NCBI RefSeq assembly: GCF_027920745.1
Contig: NZ_JAQIBB010000070.1
Location: 1 to 21,836 of the forward strand
Length of the DNA: 21,836 bases
Source of the DNA: Gallibacterium faecale
GTDB taxonomy: Bacteria > Pseudomonadota > Gammaproteobacteria > Enterobacterales > Pasteurellaceae
Direction of reading: 5' to 3'
This document shows, one piece after another, positions 7,631-14,519 of this stretch (within the stretch, counting starts at the first letter, position 1; each line of letters starts with the position of its first letter). Made by a program: the position numbers and the translations under genes. The notes under the pieces were generated by a model that saw only the letters and a list, made by a program, of their open reading frames with translations, was not told the DNA's origin and searched no databases.

Positions 7631-8485
7631 TTATCGAAATAACTTTCCTAAGAAAACACCACTTATAATCATAATTAACGCCACTAAATGAATCCAAGTG
7701 AGTGTTATGGCTGGGAAAACTAATGCCATCATACAAATAGAAAGCAATGGGGTTAAATAGGTTAAAGTTCCAATTAAACGTGGATCACCATATCGAATCG
7801 CATAATCCCATGAATAGAAGCTCAAGCCCATTGGGCCTAAACCCAACATCAAAATAATCACAATATTGTGCCAATTAATATCCGTTATTGGTAATTGACC
7901 CCCTAATAGGAAATACACTATTACAGCGATTACACCTGAACATAAACAAAATCCAGCAACAGCAGAAGATGGCATATTTTTTACTTTTGCATTAGATAAA
8001 GTGTAATAAGCCCATAATAACGCTGCAAAAAATGCTTCTATATAACCAAACCAATCATGACTATTTCCTTCTGTAGGCTTCTGTTGCATTAATGTAAGAA
8101 TTACTCCCAAGAATGCTAAAACAGTACCTATAATATGTCCCATATTTAAACGTGTCGAAATAAATAATGGGCTACCCAATACAATAAATAATGGCCATAA
8201 ATACTGAATCATATTAACAGCCATTACTGGGGAACGAGAAAAAGCATCAAATAATAAATAATGGTATCCAAATAACCCTATAATGGCTTTAATCCAAACA
8301 GATAAAGATAATTTCCATTGATACCAAAATTTTAAGCCAGGAATAGAAGCAATAATTAAAATAATGCCTACAGTAAATAAAGGAGGAAGATGATTAATAC
8401 TGACCATTAATGTGGCCAAAGAAGACCACATTAAAATAGTCAAGACAGCAAAAAGAATTGCTTTTTTGTTAATGCTGCCCTGCAT
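7631..8485 (-). CDS. EamA/DMT-family membrane transporter
   Basis: Inner-membrane protein of 284 residues with about ten hydrophobic helices in two EamA repeats. Recognisable pieces are the N-terminal LTILMWSSLA, the central MNMIQYLWPLFIVLGSPLF, and in the second half GLGPMGLSFYSWDYAIRYGDP and IGTLTYLTPLLSICMM. Family members export amino acids, amines or metabolites. The ATG lies 3 bases after the creatinase stop, and its AAAAGG site is inside the creatinase end, so the two are probably translationally coupled. That pairing suggests export of a creatine breakdown product (sarcosine or urea) or exchange with substrate, but the sequence does not show which. Confidence 0.85.
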   Translation of the reverse strand: MQGSINKKAILFAVLTILMWSSLATLMVSINHLPPLFTVGIILIIASIPGLKFWYQWKLSLSVWIKAIIGLFGYHYLLFDAFSRSPVMAVNMIQYLWPLFIVLGSPLFISTRLNMGHIIGTVLAFLGVILTLMQQKPTEGNSHDWFGYIEAFFAALLWAYYTLSNAKVKNMPSSAVAGFCLCSGVIAVIVYFLLGGQLPITDINWHNIVIILMLGLGPMGLSFYSWDYAIRYGDPRLIGTLTYLTPLLSICMMALVFPAITLTWIHLVALIMIISGVFLGKLFR

Positions 8486-8488
8486 AAA

Positions 8489-9700
8489 TTACCTTTTAAT
8501 AATATTGTGTTCAGGACCTACAGGAAAACCTGTAATGTTTTGATTACCATCTTCAGTAACAACTAAGATATCGTGTTCACGATAAGCGCCAGCACCTTTC
8601 AAGCCTTCAGGAATCATTAACATAGGCTCCATAGAGATCACCATTCCCGGTTGTAAAACAGTTTCAATATCCTCACGTAGTTCTAATCCTGCTTCACGTC
8701 CATAATAGTGACTCAACACACCAAATGAATGACCATAACCAAAAGTTCGATATTGTAATAGATCATATTGTGCATAAATTTCATTTAATTCATGAGCAAT
8801 ATCACAACAACGAACACCAGGCTTAATTAACTCAATACCTTTACGATAAACCTCAGTATTAACCTCCCACACTTTTAGCTGCTCATCACTACAATGATCC
8901 ATAAATAACGTTCTTTCCAAAGCTGTGTAATAACCTGCAATCATTGGGAAACAGTTCAAACTTAAAACGTCACCTAATTGAATTGCTCTACTTGTCACTG
9001 CATTATGCGCACCGTCCGTATTGATGCCAGATTGAAACCAAGTCCAGGTATCTCGCAATTCAACATGTGGATAAGTTGCAGCAATTTCACGGATCATTGC
9101 ATCTGTTGAGGCAATTGCTACCTCATATTCAGGCACATTCTCCGCAATAGCCTCTCTACAAGCATATCCCCCAATATCAGCAATTCTTGCCCCATTTTTG
9201 ATTAGCTCAATCTCTTCAGCTGATTTAATCATACGATTAAACATCAAATCTGTAGCAACATCAAAAAACTCCGAACCTGGGAAAAACTCCTTCAATAAAT
9301 TTAATGATTGCAATGGCAAGCAATCTTCTTCATAACCAAGTCTCAATTTATCTTGTGGCAAAACAGCTTTGATCGCACGATAAAAATTATTACGACGCCA
9401 ATCTGTATAAATAATATTTTCACCAAAACTACGTCGATATCCTAAACCACCATCAATGTTTGCCGTGACAGTTACTGAACGATCCTCTGTCACAACTAAA
9501 GCAAAAGATCGCCCAAAAGAATAATAGAGATAATCACTAAAATAATTCACATTGTGATAAGACGTTAAAATCACTGCATCAAGATTTTTATTTTTCATTA
9601 CTTGTCGTAAAGATGTTAATCGTCGATTCATCTCTTGTGGTGAGAAAGTGCCTTTTACTTTAGCCCCATTTCTAATTTCAATCACATCTTGCATATTCAT
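8489..9700 (-). CDS. Creatinase (creatine amidinohydrolase)
   Basis: Hydrolyses creatine to sarcosine and urea (EC 3.5.3.3) in the cytoplasm. The 403-residue protein has the M24 pita-bread fold. From memory of the Pseudomonas putida enzyme, it is collinear with it over nearly the full length, including IRNGAKVKGTFS, TSYHNVNYFSDYLY, DTWTWFQSGINTDGAHN, LNCFPMIAGYYTALERTLF and RTFGYGHSFG. Key residues fall at the canonical numbers: Arg64 and Arg335 (carboxylate binding), His232 (catalytic base), Glu262 and Glu358 (guanidinium side). The metal-ligand set of M24 aminopeptidases is not what these positions show, so Xaa-Pro peptidase or ectoine hydrolase is unlikely. The ATG at 9700 follows GAGG at good spacing. 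It lies between lysR and the EamA gene on the same strand. A palindromic LysR-type site stands 61-75 bases upstream. Confidence 0.94.
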   Translation of the reverse strand: MNMQDVIEIRNGAKVKGTFSPQEMNRRLTSLRQVMKNKNLDAVILTSYHNVNYFSDYLYYSFGRSFALVVTEDRSVTVTANIDGGLGYRRSFGENIIYTDWRRNNFYRAIKAVLPQDKLRLGYEEDCLPLQSLNLLKEFFPGSEFFDVATDLMFNRMIKSAEEIELIKNGARIADIGGYACREAIAENVPEYEVAIASTDAMIREIAATYPHVELRDTWTWFQSGINTDGAHNAVTSRAIQLGDVLSLNCFPMIAGYYTALERTLFMDHCSDEQLKVWEVNTEVYRKGIELIKPGVRCCDIAHELNEIYAQYDLLQYRTFGYGHSFGVLSHYYGREAGLELREDIETVLQPGMVISMEPMLMIPEGLKGAGAYREHDILVVTEDGNQNITGFPVGPEHNIIKR

Positions 9701-9760
9701 AGTAAAACCTCATTTTCGTTATTAATAATCGATTAATGTTGTACAGAATATAAAGAAGTC

Positions 9761-9775
9761 ATTCAAATTATGAAT
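9761..9775 (-). promoter_or_regulatory. Candidate LysR-type operator before creatinase
   Basis: ATTCAAATTATGAAT is an interrupted palindrome (ATTCA-N5-TGAAT) that satisfies the T-N11-A LysR box rule. It lies in the 98-base gap between lysR and the creatinase gene, where a regulator of creatinase would bind. Confidence 0.5.
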
Positions 9776-9798
9776 TCTTATCTAACAATAACTTATTC

Positions 9799-10722
9799 TT
9801 ATTGATGCAATAATTTTTCAATTGAATACTCTTGTTCAAAACTCCTTGCTTTAGCTTCTATCCATTCAATGAATTCACTAACATGTGTTTTTTCTAATAA
9901 TGATTTTTGACAAACCAAATAGACACTCTGATCTTGGATACAATCCCGATACAATGGTACTAACCTTCCAGCAGCGATTTCCCTCGCCACCAAAACGTGC
10001 CTAGTTAATGCCAATCCTTGCCCCTCAATCGCTGCCTGTAAAATCAAATCCGCTCGGTTATATCGATGACCTGCTTGAGTATCAATATTCTTTCCTTGAG
10101 ATAAAGCCCATTGTTTCCAAGACGTAGCAAGTTTTACTTGTGGTAATGAATCATGTAGTAATGGAATTTGTTGTAAACAACGTTCCGGATCACAATCATA
10201 TTTATCAAATAACGTCTTACTAATAACAGGATAAATATAATCATGTAATAAAAATTTCTTTAACATACTCGGCATATCACCATACCCATGACATAAAGCC
10301 ACATCTATTGCATCATCACGAAAATTAGGCTCACACGTATCCACAACTAAATTTAAACTAATCTCTGGGCAAGCCGTCTGCAAATCTTGTAAATAGGGTA
10401 TTAGCCAACAACTCGCCATAGAAGGCATACAATAGAGATCAATAACTCGAATTTGTTGAATATCTGAAATATGTTGCATTGCTTGCTGTAATTGATCAAA
10501 AGCCAAAATGACATGTCGTAATAATTCACTGCCTTCCCGACTTAGTGTTAATTGTCGAGGCTTGCGATGAAATAACTTGTACCCTAAACGATCCTCTAAT
10601 AACAGAATTTTCTGACTGACTGCACTTTGCGAGACACACAGTTCATCTGCTGCTTGGGTAAAACTTAGGTGACGAGCAACAACTTCAAAATAACGTAAAG
10701 CTTCAAGAGGAGGTAACTTCAT
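9799..10722 (-). CDS. LysR-family regulator, GcvA-like
   Basis: DNA-binding transcription regulator of 307 residues. The N-terminal helix-turn-helix (LPPLEALRYFEVVARHLSFT, then AADELCVSQSAVSQKI, LEDRLGYKLFHR) is closest to the GcvA branch. The remainder is the two-lobed effector domain. I chose the ATG at 10722 because AAGG lies at good spacing; the in-frame GTG at 10731 overlaps that site. It precedes creatinase and the EamA gene on the same strand and probably controls both, and perhaps the convergent ABC operon. The effector is unknown; creatine, sarcosine or glycine-like molecules are reasonable guesses given GcvA's glycine response. Confidence 0.9.
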   Translation of the reverse strand: MKLPPLEALRYFEVVARHLSFTQAADELCVSQSAVSQKILLLEDRLGYKLFHRKPRQLTLSREGSELLRHVILAFDQLQQAMQHISDIQQIRVIDLYCMPSMASCWLIPYLQDLQTACPEISLNLVVDTCEPNFRDDAIDVALCHGYGDMPSMLKKFLLHDYIYPVISKTLFDKYDCDPERCLQQIPLLHDSLPQVKLATSWKQWALSQGKNIDTQAGHRYNRADLILQAAIEGQGLALTRHVLVAREIAAGRLVPLYRDCIQDQSVYLVCQKSLLEKTHVSEFIEWIEAKARSFEQEYSIEKLLHQ

Positions 10723-10923
10723 ATTGATCACCTTGACACGAAAGATTTATTAAATATATAAAATCCAAAAATAAAGATAAAAAATAAATAAATCAACAGT
10801 ATTATTTTAATATTTATAAAAAATTTTTAATAAAAATGGCATTTTTATAAATAGAAACAAATGAACAAAAGAAGGGTCAAACTAACATATTGATATTGCA
10901 CTTAATAAAAACCTCGACAAAGT

Positions 10924-10959
10924 TCGCAAAATCAAAAAAACTGTGCAAATATCCAGTAT
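10924..10959. repeat. 36-bp direct repeat, copy B (right edge of insertion)
   Basis: A perfect 36-base match to 3262-3297 in the same orientation, with a weaker outer match (CTCGAC at 10913-10918). The uvrA -35 and LexA box are preserved here. The bases equivalent to the uvrA -10 (GATAAT) read GAACTT on the minus strand, so the old uvrA promoter is broken in this copy. Confidence 0.93.
10941..10956. promoter_or_regulatory. LexA (SOS) box, ssb side
   Basis: The same 16 bases as the uvrA-side box, CTGTGCAAATATCCAG. It is 83 bases upstream of the ssb start codon, so ssb keeps an SOS operator despite its separation from uvrA. Confidence 0.8.
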
Positions 10960-11038
10960 TCTTTATTTTTTTCACTAGGGATTTACGGTAAGATAACCCC
11001 CGTTTTTAGTTTTTAATGAAAAAGAAGAGGTAATTTTT

Positions 11039-11551
11039 ATGGCAGGTGTTAATAAAGTCATTATCGTTGGTAATTTAGGCAATGATCCTGAATTAAGAAC
11101 TTTCGCTAACGGTGATGCAGTTGCCAATATTAGTGTTGCAACCAGTGATCGTTGGCAAGATAAACAATCAGGAGAATGGCGAGAAGTTACCGAATGGCAC
11201 CGTATTGTATTATTCCGTCGGTTAGCTGAAGTGGCGGGGCAATATTTACGCAAAGGTTCAAAAGTCTATATAGAAGGCAAAATTCGCACCCGTAAATGGC
11301 AAGATCAAAATGGTCAAGATCGTTACTCTACTGAAATTCATGCAGATACCATGCAAATGTTGGACAGCCGTAGCGACAGAATGGGAGCAGATATGTCTGC
11401 TGCTGCACCACAAAATCAATTCGCTCCAGCAAACAACTATCAACAACCACAGAAAAATACCCAACAATTTGCTACACAACCTGCGGCTAAACCTGCAGCA
11501 CAACCAGCCGTAAATCCTGATGTGGCATTTGATGATGATATGCCGTTTTAA
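11039..11551 (+). CDS. ssb: Single-stranded DNA-binding protein
   Basis: Binds single-stranded DNA during replication, recombination and repair, and in naturally competent species protects incoming DNA. The 170-residue protein has an N-terminal OB fold (MAGVNKVIIVGNLGNDPELR, then VANISVATSDRW, TEWHRIVLF and GSKVYIEGKIRTRKW). A flexible Gln/Pro/Ala-rich linker follows from about residue 120, and the acidic tip DDDMPF recruits partner proteins. AAGAGG precedes the ATG at suitable spacing. Its LexA box at 10941-10956 points to SOS control. In relatives it is divergent from and adjacent to uvrA. Confidence 0.97.
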   Translation: MAGVNKVIIVGNLGNDPELRTFANGDAVANISVATSDRWQDKQSGEWREVTEWHRIVLFRRLAEVAGQYLRKGSKVYIEGKIRTRKWQDQNGQDRYSTEIHADTMQMLDSRSDRMGADMSAAAPQNQFAPANNYQQPQKNTQQFATQPAAKPAAQPAVNPDVAFDDDMPF

Positions 11552-11599
11552 AATATACAGCGCAATAGAATCTTAAGCATAAACACAAAGGTATTCCTT

Positions 11600-11664
11600 A
11601 TTGGAAATAGAGTTCTGATTATCTTTACAAAAAGATAAAAATTGGGACTATATTTCCAATTTTT
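11600..11664 (+). terminator. Long hairpin terminator after ssb
   Basis: ATTGGAAATA (11600-11609) pairs with TATTTCCAAT (11651-11660). AGTTC (11611-11615) continues the stem with GGACT (11645-11649), and an inner stem ATCTTT-ACAA-AAAGAT caps it (11621-11636). TTTT follows. It lies 48 bases after the ssb stop. A shorter alternative hairpin (11637-11645 with 11656-11664) overlaps it. Confidence 0.6.
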
Positions 11665-11762
11665 ATTGAGGACTCTACCTCCTATTTTCTATGATTAAAT
11701 ATAATCAATATTGCCAATAACTGATGTAATTTAAAGATATAAACTGTATCACATAAAAATTT

Positions 11763-11957
11763 CATGAAATTTTATATGTTCAAGTTATTTATAATATTCC
11801 ACTCGAAGAACTCGTTAATACAGAAATTGCCAACGGCGAGTTAATTCGTATCTTCACTGAACAAAGTTATGTTTTCCCAAGTTTTTATCTCTATTATCCT
11901 CATCGCAATGTTTCGCCTTCTTTACGTGCTGTAATCGAATGTTTAAAACTCAATTAA
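11763..11957 (+). pseudogene. 3' remnant of a LysR-family regulator gene
   Basis: The frame from about 11763 (clearly from 11796) to the TAA at 11955-11957 encodes about 54-64 residues that read as a LysR effector-domain C-terminus: IPLEELVNTEIANGELIRIF, then YLYYPHRNVSPSLRAVIECL. The LysR hallmarks of a short xGxL(I/V)x strand and a YPxRxxSPxxRAxI end are clear. No start codon with a ribosome site and no helix-turn-helix part remain; upstream is AT-rich with no trace of the rest. It differs from the intact GcvA-like regulator at 9799-10722, whose end does not have the SPSLRA pattern, so it is not a copy of it. Probably a deletion scar. Confidence 0.7.
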
Positions 11958-11992
11958 GCACTCTAAGCTCAAAATTGGCATTATCAAAGATC

Positions 11993-12040
11993 TATACTAT
12001 TATCATCACAGGCTATTTACCCTGATGTTCCCGGTAAATA
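11993..12040 (+). promoter_or_regulatory. Possible promoter and leader hairpin of the nlpE-like gene
   Basis: A TATACT -10-like hexamer (11993-11998) with a weak -35 is followed by a perfect 8-bp inverted repeat, TATTTACC (12014-12021) and GGTAAATA (12033-12040). The repeat would lie in the 5' leader, as an operator or RNA hairpin. Confidence 0.35.
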
Positions 12041-12074
12041 CCTGCATTATTCATCTAAAACAAAGGATATGCTT

Positions 12075-12464
12075 ATGAAAAAATATACGCTTCACGCTGT
12101 TGTTGCTTTAGCGTCTATCGCAATTTTTGGTTGCCAAACTGCAACAACACCCCAAGCTAATCCTGTCGCGGGGAAATATTTAGGCACATTACCTTGTGCG
12201 GATTGTGACGGTATTAAAACAACACTTTTCCTTAACTCAGATAAAAGTTTTAATTTGAAAAGTGAATACTTAGGTAAGCCAGATGCAGTCTTTACTGAAA
12301 ATGGGATTTATACCATAGAAAACCAGCTAATTACGTTAAAAGCGTCTGCTGATGGGGAAAAACATTATTACAAAATCACTGATCAAGGATTAGCCACAAG
12401 CGATCAACAAGGTCATATTAATACTGACGAAAACAGCAAAGATTACCTGCTAAAAAAACAATAA
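12075..12464 (+). CDS. Short NlpE-like lipoprotein
   Basis: Predicted outer-membrane lipoprotein of 129 residues. The lipobox IFGC puts the lipidated Cys at residue 20. The mature part has the NlpE N-terminal barrel pattern GKYLGTLPCADCDGIKTTL with the CxxC pair Cys41/Cys44, which in E. coli NlpE relates to copper and envelope (Cpx) stress sensing. The C-terminal OB-like domain of E. coli NlpE (236 residues) is absent, as in several short homologues, so a signalling role is uncertain. I chose the ATG at 12075 because AAGGA then lies 7 bases upstream; the ATG at 12069 is too close to that site. It converges on napC across a shared terminator. Confidence 0.85.
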   Translation: MKKYTLHAVVALASIAIFGCQTATTPQANPVAGKYLGTLPCADCDGIKTTLFLNSDKSFNLKSEYLGKPDAVFTENGIYTIENQLITLKASADGEKHYYKITDQGLATSDQQGHINTDENSKDYLLKKQ

Positions 12465-12477
12465 CTAATCAAAAACA

Positions 12478-12512
12478 AAAAGCGGTGTAGATTCTCTCTA
12501 CACCGCTTTATT
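12478..12512. terminator. Bidirectional terminator between nlpE-like gene and nap operon
   Basis: AAAGCGGTGTAG (12479-12490) pairs perfectly with CTACACCGCTTT (12498-12509) around a 7-base loop. It has A-rich and T-rich flanks and sits between two convergent genes. Confidence 0.85.
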
Positions 12513-12525
12513 CTTACTTCAACAA

Positions 12526-13161
12526 TTATTCTGCTTTTTCAGGTTTCACATTACTAAATGTAGGTGGAAGCCCCTTCATATCAGGAAGTTGGTGTGCAAT
12601 ACCCTTATGACAATCAATACAAGTTTTGTTTTCTTTGATTGCCAATTCGTGCATTTTTGCAGCCACTGTTTTTTGTTGTGAGAAATCCATACGTTCAAAA
12701 TTATGACAGTTACGACACTCTTGTGAATTGTTCGCTTTCATACGTTCCCATTCACGTTCTGCCATATGTAAACGGCGCGCATTAAATTTCTCTAATGTAT
12801 CAGTGTAACCCATATAGTAAGCGTACACTTCACGTGCCGCTTTAATCTTACGTACCATTTTTGGAATAAACTCGTGTGGCACGTGACAATCTGGGCAGCT
12901 TGCGCTCACTCCGCTACGGTTTTGATAGTGTGCCGTATGCAAATACTCCGGATAAACGTCATTCGTATGGCAGCTTGCACAGAACTCTTCGGTATTGGTT
13001 TGTTCTAAACCATAATTAAAGCCTACCCAAGAAACAATTCCCGCAATAAATGCCACCACAATTAATGTGCCGACTGCAATTTTACTTGGGCTTCTAAACC
13101 AAGTCCAAAAACGCTTGATTAAGCCAAATAAGCCAGATTTTTTCGGTTTCTCTGTGGTCAT
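12526..13161 (-). CDS. napC: NapC, membrane tetraheme c-type cytochrome
   Basis: Quinol dehydrogenase that passes electrons to the periplasmic NapAB. Of 211 residues, one membrane anchor lies at about 28-48. Four CxxCH heme sites follow, at 61-65 (CASCH), 89-93 (CPDCH), 149-153 (CRNCH) and 181-185 (CIDCH), as in the NapC/NirT family. I chose the ATG at 13161, 7 bases after AGGAG; a GTG one codon upstream is less well placed. It is the last gene of the operon and is followed by a terminator. Confidence 0.96.
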   Translation of the reverse strand: MTTEKPKKSGLFGLIKRFWTWFRSPSKIAVGTLIVVAFIAGIVSWVGFNYGLEQTNTEEFCASCHTNDVYPEYLHTAHYQNRSGVSASCPDCHVPHEFIPKMVRKIKAAREVYAYYMGYTDTLEKFNARRLHMAEREWERMKANNSQECRNCHNFERMDFSQQKTVAAKMHELAIKENKTCIDCHKGIAHQLPDMKGLPPTFSNVKPEKAE

Positions 13162-13176
13162 CACATTTCTCCTTTA

Positions 13177-13650
13177 TTATTGGCCATAACCAGGTAATGG
13201 TTTGAATTCATTTGGCACAATCGCTTTTGCATCAGTTTGCGGTACGTGGCATTGTAAACAGAAGTAACGGCGTGGTGACGCATTCGCACTAATCTTACCA
13301 TCACGATCCATAAAGTGGGTTGGGCTAATACGTGTTGCCCCTGTTACACGTGCATTTTCCGCACTATGACAGTTCAAACATTGGTTTACATTTTTAGTGA
13401 CTTGCATTCCAGCAACGCTATGTGGAACCAATGGTGGTTGATTAACATAGTTTAATGCTTGTTGTCCGCCTTCTTTTGGTACGTTATAAGCATTTGGTGC
13501 AACATTTTCCGCAGCATGCTCTAATTTTACTCCTTCTTTTGCTAACCCATCATTATTTGGATTAGCTTCACCTGCTGCCATCACAGACGTCGCCATCATA
13601 CTTGCAAAAAGTACAGCAGCCATTTTCCATACAGTTTTATTTTTTACCAT
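13177..13650 (-). CDS. napB: NapB, periplasmic diheme cytochrome c
   Basis: Small subunit of the periplasmic nitrate reductase; it transfers electrons from NapC to NapA. The 157-residue precursor has a Sec signal peptide (residues 1-26, ending SVMAA). Two CxxCH heme sites are at 91-95 (CLNCH) and 131-135 (CLQCH), and His77 and His112 fit the expected distal ligands. I chose the ATG at 13650, 8 bases after GGGGAG. The GTG at 13659 overlaps the napH stop and the same site, so it is less likely. The gene begins immediately after napH. Confidence 0.95.
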   Translation of the reverse strand: MVKNKTVWKMAAVLFASMMATSVMAAGEANPNNDGLAKEGVKLEHAAENVAPNAYNVPKEGGQQALNYVNQPPLVPHSVAGMQVTKNVNQCLNCHSAENARVTGATRISPTHFMDRDGKISANASPRRYFCLQCHVPQTDAKAIVPNEFKPLPGYGQ

Positions 13651-13655
13651 CTTTC

Positions 13656-14519
13656 TCACTCCCCAGAATGATCGAATCTTGTTGAAAATTTAAATACTTT
13701 TTCAGCACAGACATCAACACAACGTCCACAGCTGATACAATCTTTTGAAAGTACGAGCAGGCTCTCTTCTTTTTTACCATGTAATGGCGCACGCAATACT
13801 TGCGCTTCTGGACAAACGTTATAGCAATCCATACAGTTATCACAACGTGCACGATCAATAACTTTTATCCGGAAAATACCTTTCGCACCAATCACACCAT
13901 GTGTTGCACCGATTGGACAAAGATGCCCACACCAGCCATGCTCGACAATAAACAGATCAAATAAGAAAATCGCTAAGATTAACCAAAGTCCCGCGCCAAA
14001 CCCAAAGATCAATTCGCGACCTAAGGTAGCAACAGGATTAATCCATTCCCACAATAATGTCCCGCTAGCCGCACTACCAATTAAAATCACGGCTAATAAC
14101 CAATAGCGTAATGAACGTGGAATTTTTGCTGTTTGACGTAAACCTAATTTACGACGCAACCACGCAGCACTATCCGTAACCACATTTAACGGACAACACC
14201 AGCCACAAAAGACTTTACTGCCCACTAACGCATAGAATGCAATAATAATTCCAGCACCTAATAACGTAGTGAAGCTTGGTAAATGCCCAGTAACTAAACT
14301 TTCCGCAGTAATTAATGGATCACTTAACGGTACCGTATCTAATAACAAGCTACCGCTATAATTACCTTTTAAAATCCATACGCCGAAAAGTGGCCCTGAG
14401 AGAAACATCGCTAACACCGCAAGTTGTGATAAACGCCGCCAAAATAAAAAGCGATTCGCATACCACCAACCAAGTTTTTCTCTGGCTTCTCGACCAGCTG
14501 CTTTTGGTGCGTTTGCCAT
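13656..14519 (-). CDS. napH: NapH, membrane iron-sulfur ferredoxin-type protein
   Basis: Quinol-oxidising membrane partner of NapG in the NapGH electron path to NapC. Of 287 residues, four or more membrane helices lie in the first 200. Two cytoplasmic Cys motifs are present, CGWCCP (105-110) and CGHLCP (197-202). The C-terminal part carries two 4Fe-4S sites, CDNCMDCYNVCP (226-237) and CISCGRCVDVCA (261-272). Its start codon overlaps the napG stop by one base (TAATG), implying coupled translation. Confidence 0.95.
   Translation of the reverse strand: MANAPKAAGREAREKLGWWYANRFLFWRRLSQLAVLAMFLSGPLFGVWILKGNYSGSLLLDTVPLSDPLITAESLVTGHLPSFTTLLGAGIIIAFYALVGSKVFCGWCCPLNVVTDSAAWLRRKLGLRQTAKIPRSLRYWLLAVILIGSAASGTLLWEWINPVATLGRELIFGFGAGLWLILAIFLFDLFIVEHGWCGHLCPIGATHGVIGAKGIFRIKVIDRARCDNCMDCYNVCPEAQVLRAPLHGKKEESLLVLSKDCISCGRCVDVCAEKVFKFSTRFDHSGE

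Larger units (their letters stand above)
10723..11038. other. AT-rich gap between lysR and ssb
   Basis: No gene here. The lysR side is almost pure A/T and includes a weak TAAAAAT-GGC-ATTTTTA hairpin (10831-10847). Copy B of the direct repeat with its LexA box follows, then the ssb promoter region (possible -10 TAAGAT near 10991 with a poor -35) and the ssb leader. Confidence 0.5.

Noticed and set aside
8489..9700. Naming the M24 protein Xaa-Pro aminopeptidase or ectoine hydrolase
   Set aside because: Residues 64, 232, 262, 335 and 358 and long collinear motifs match creatinase, and no ectoine genes are present.
3262..10959. Insertion sequence or integrative element as the carrier of the island
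   Set aside because: No transposase, integrase, terminal inverted repeats or tRNA attachment site was found at either edge.
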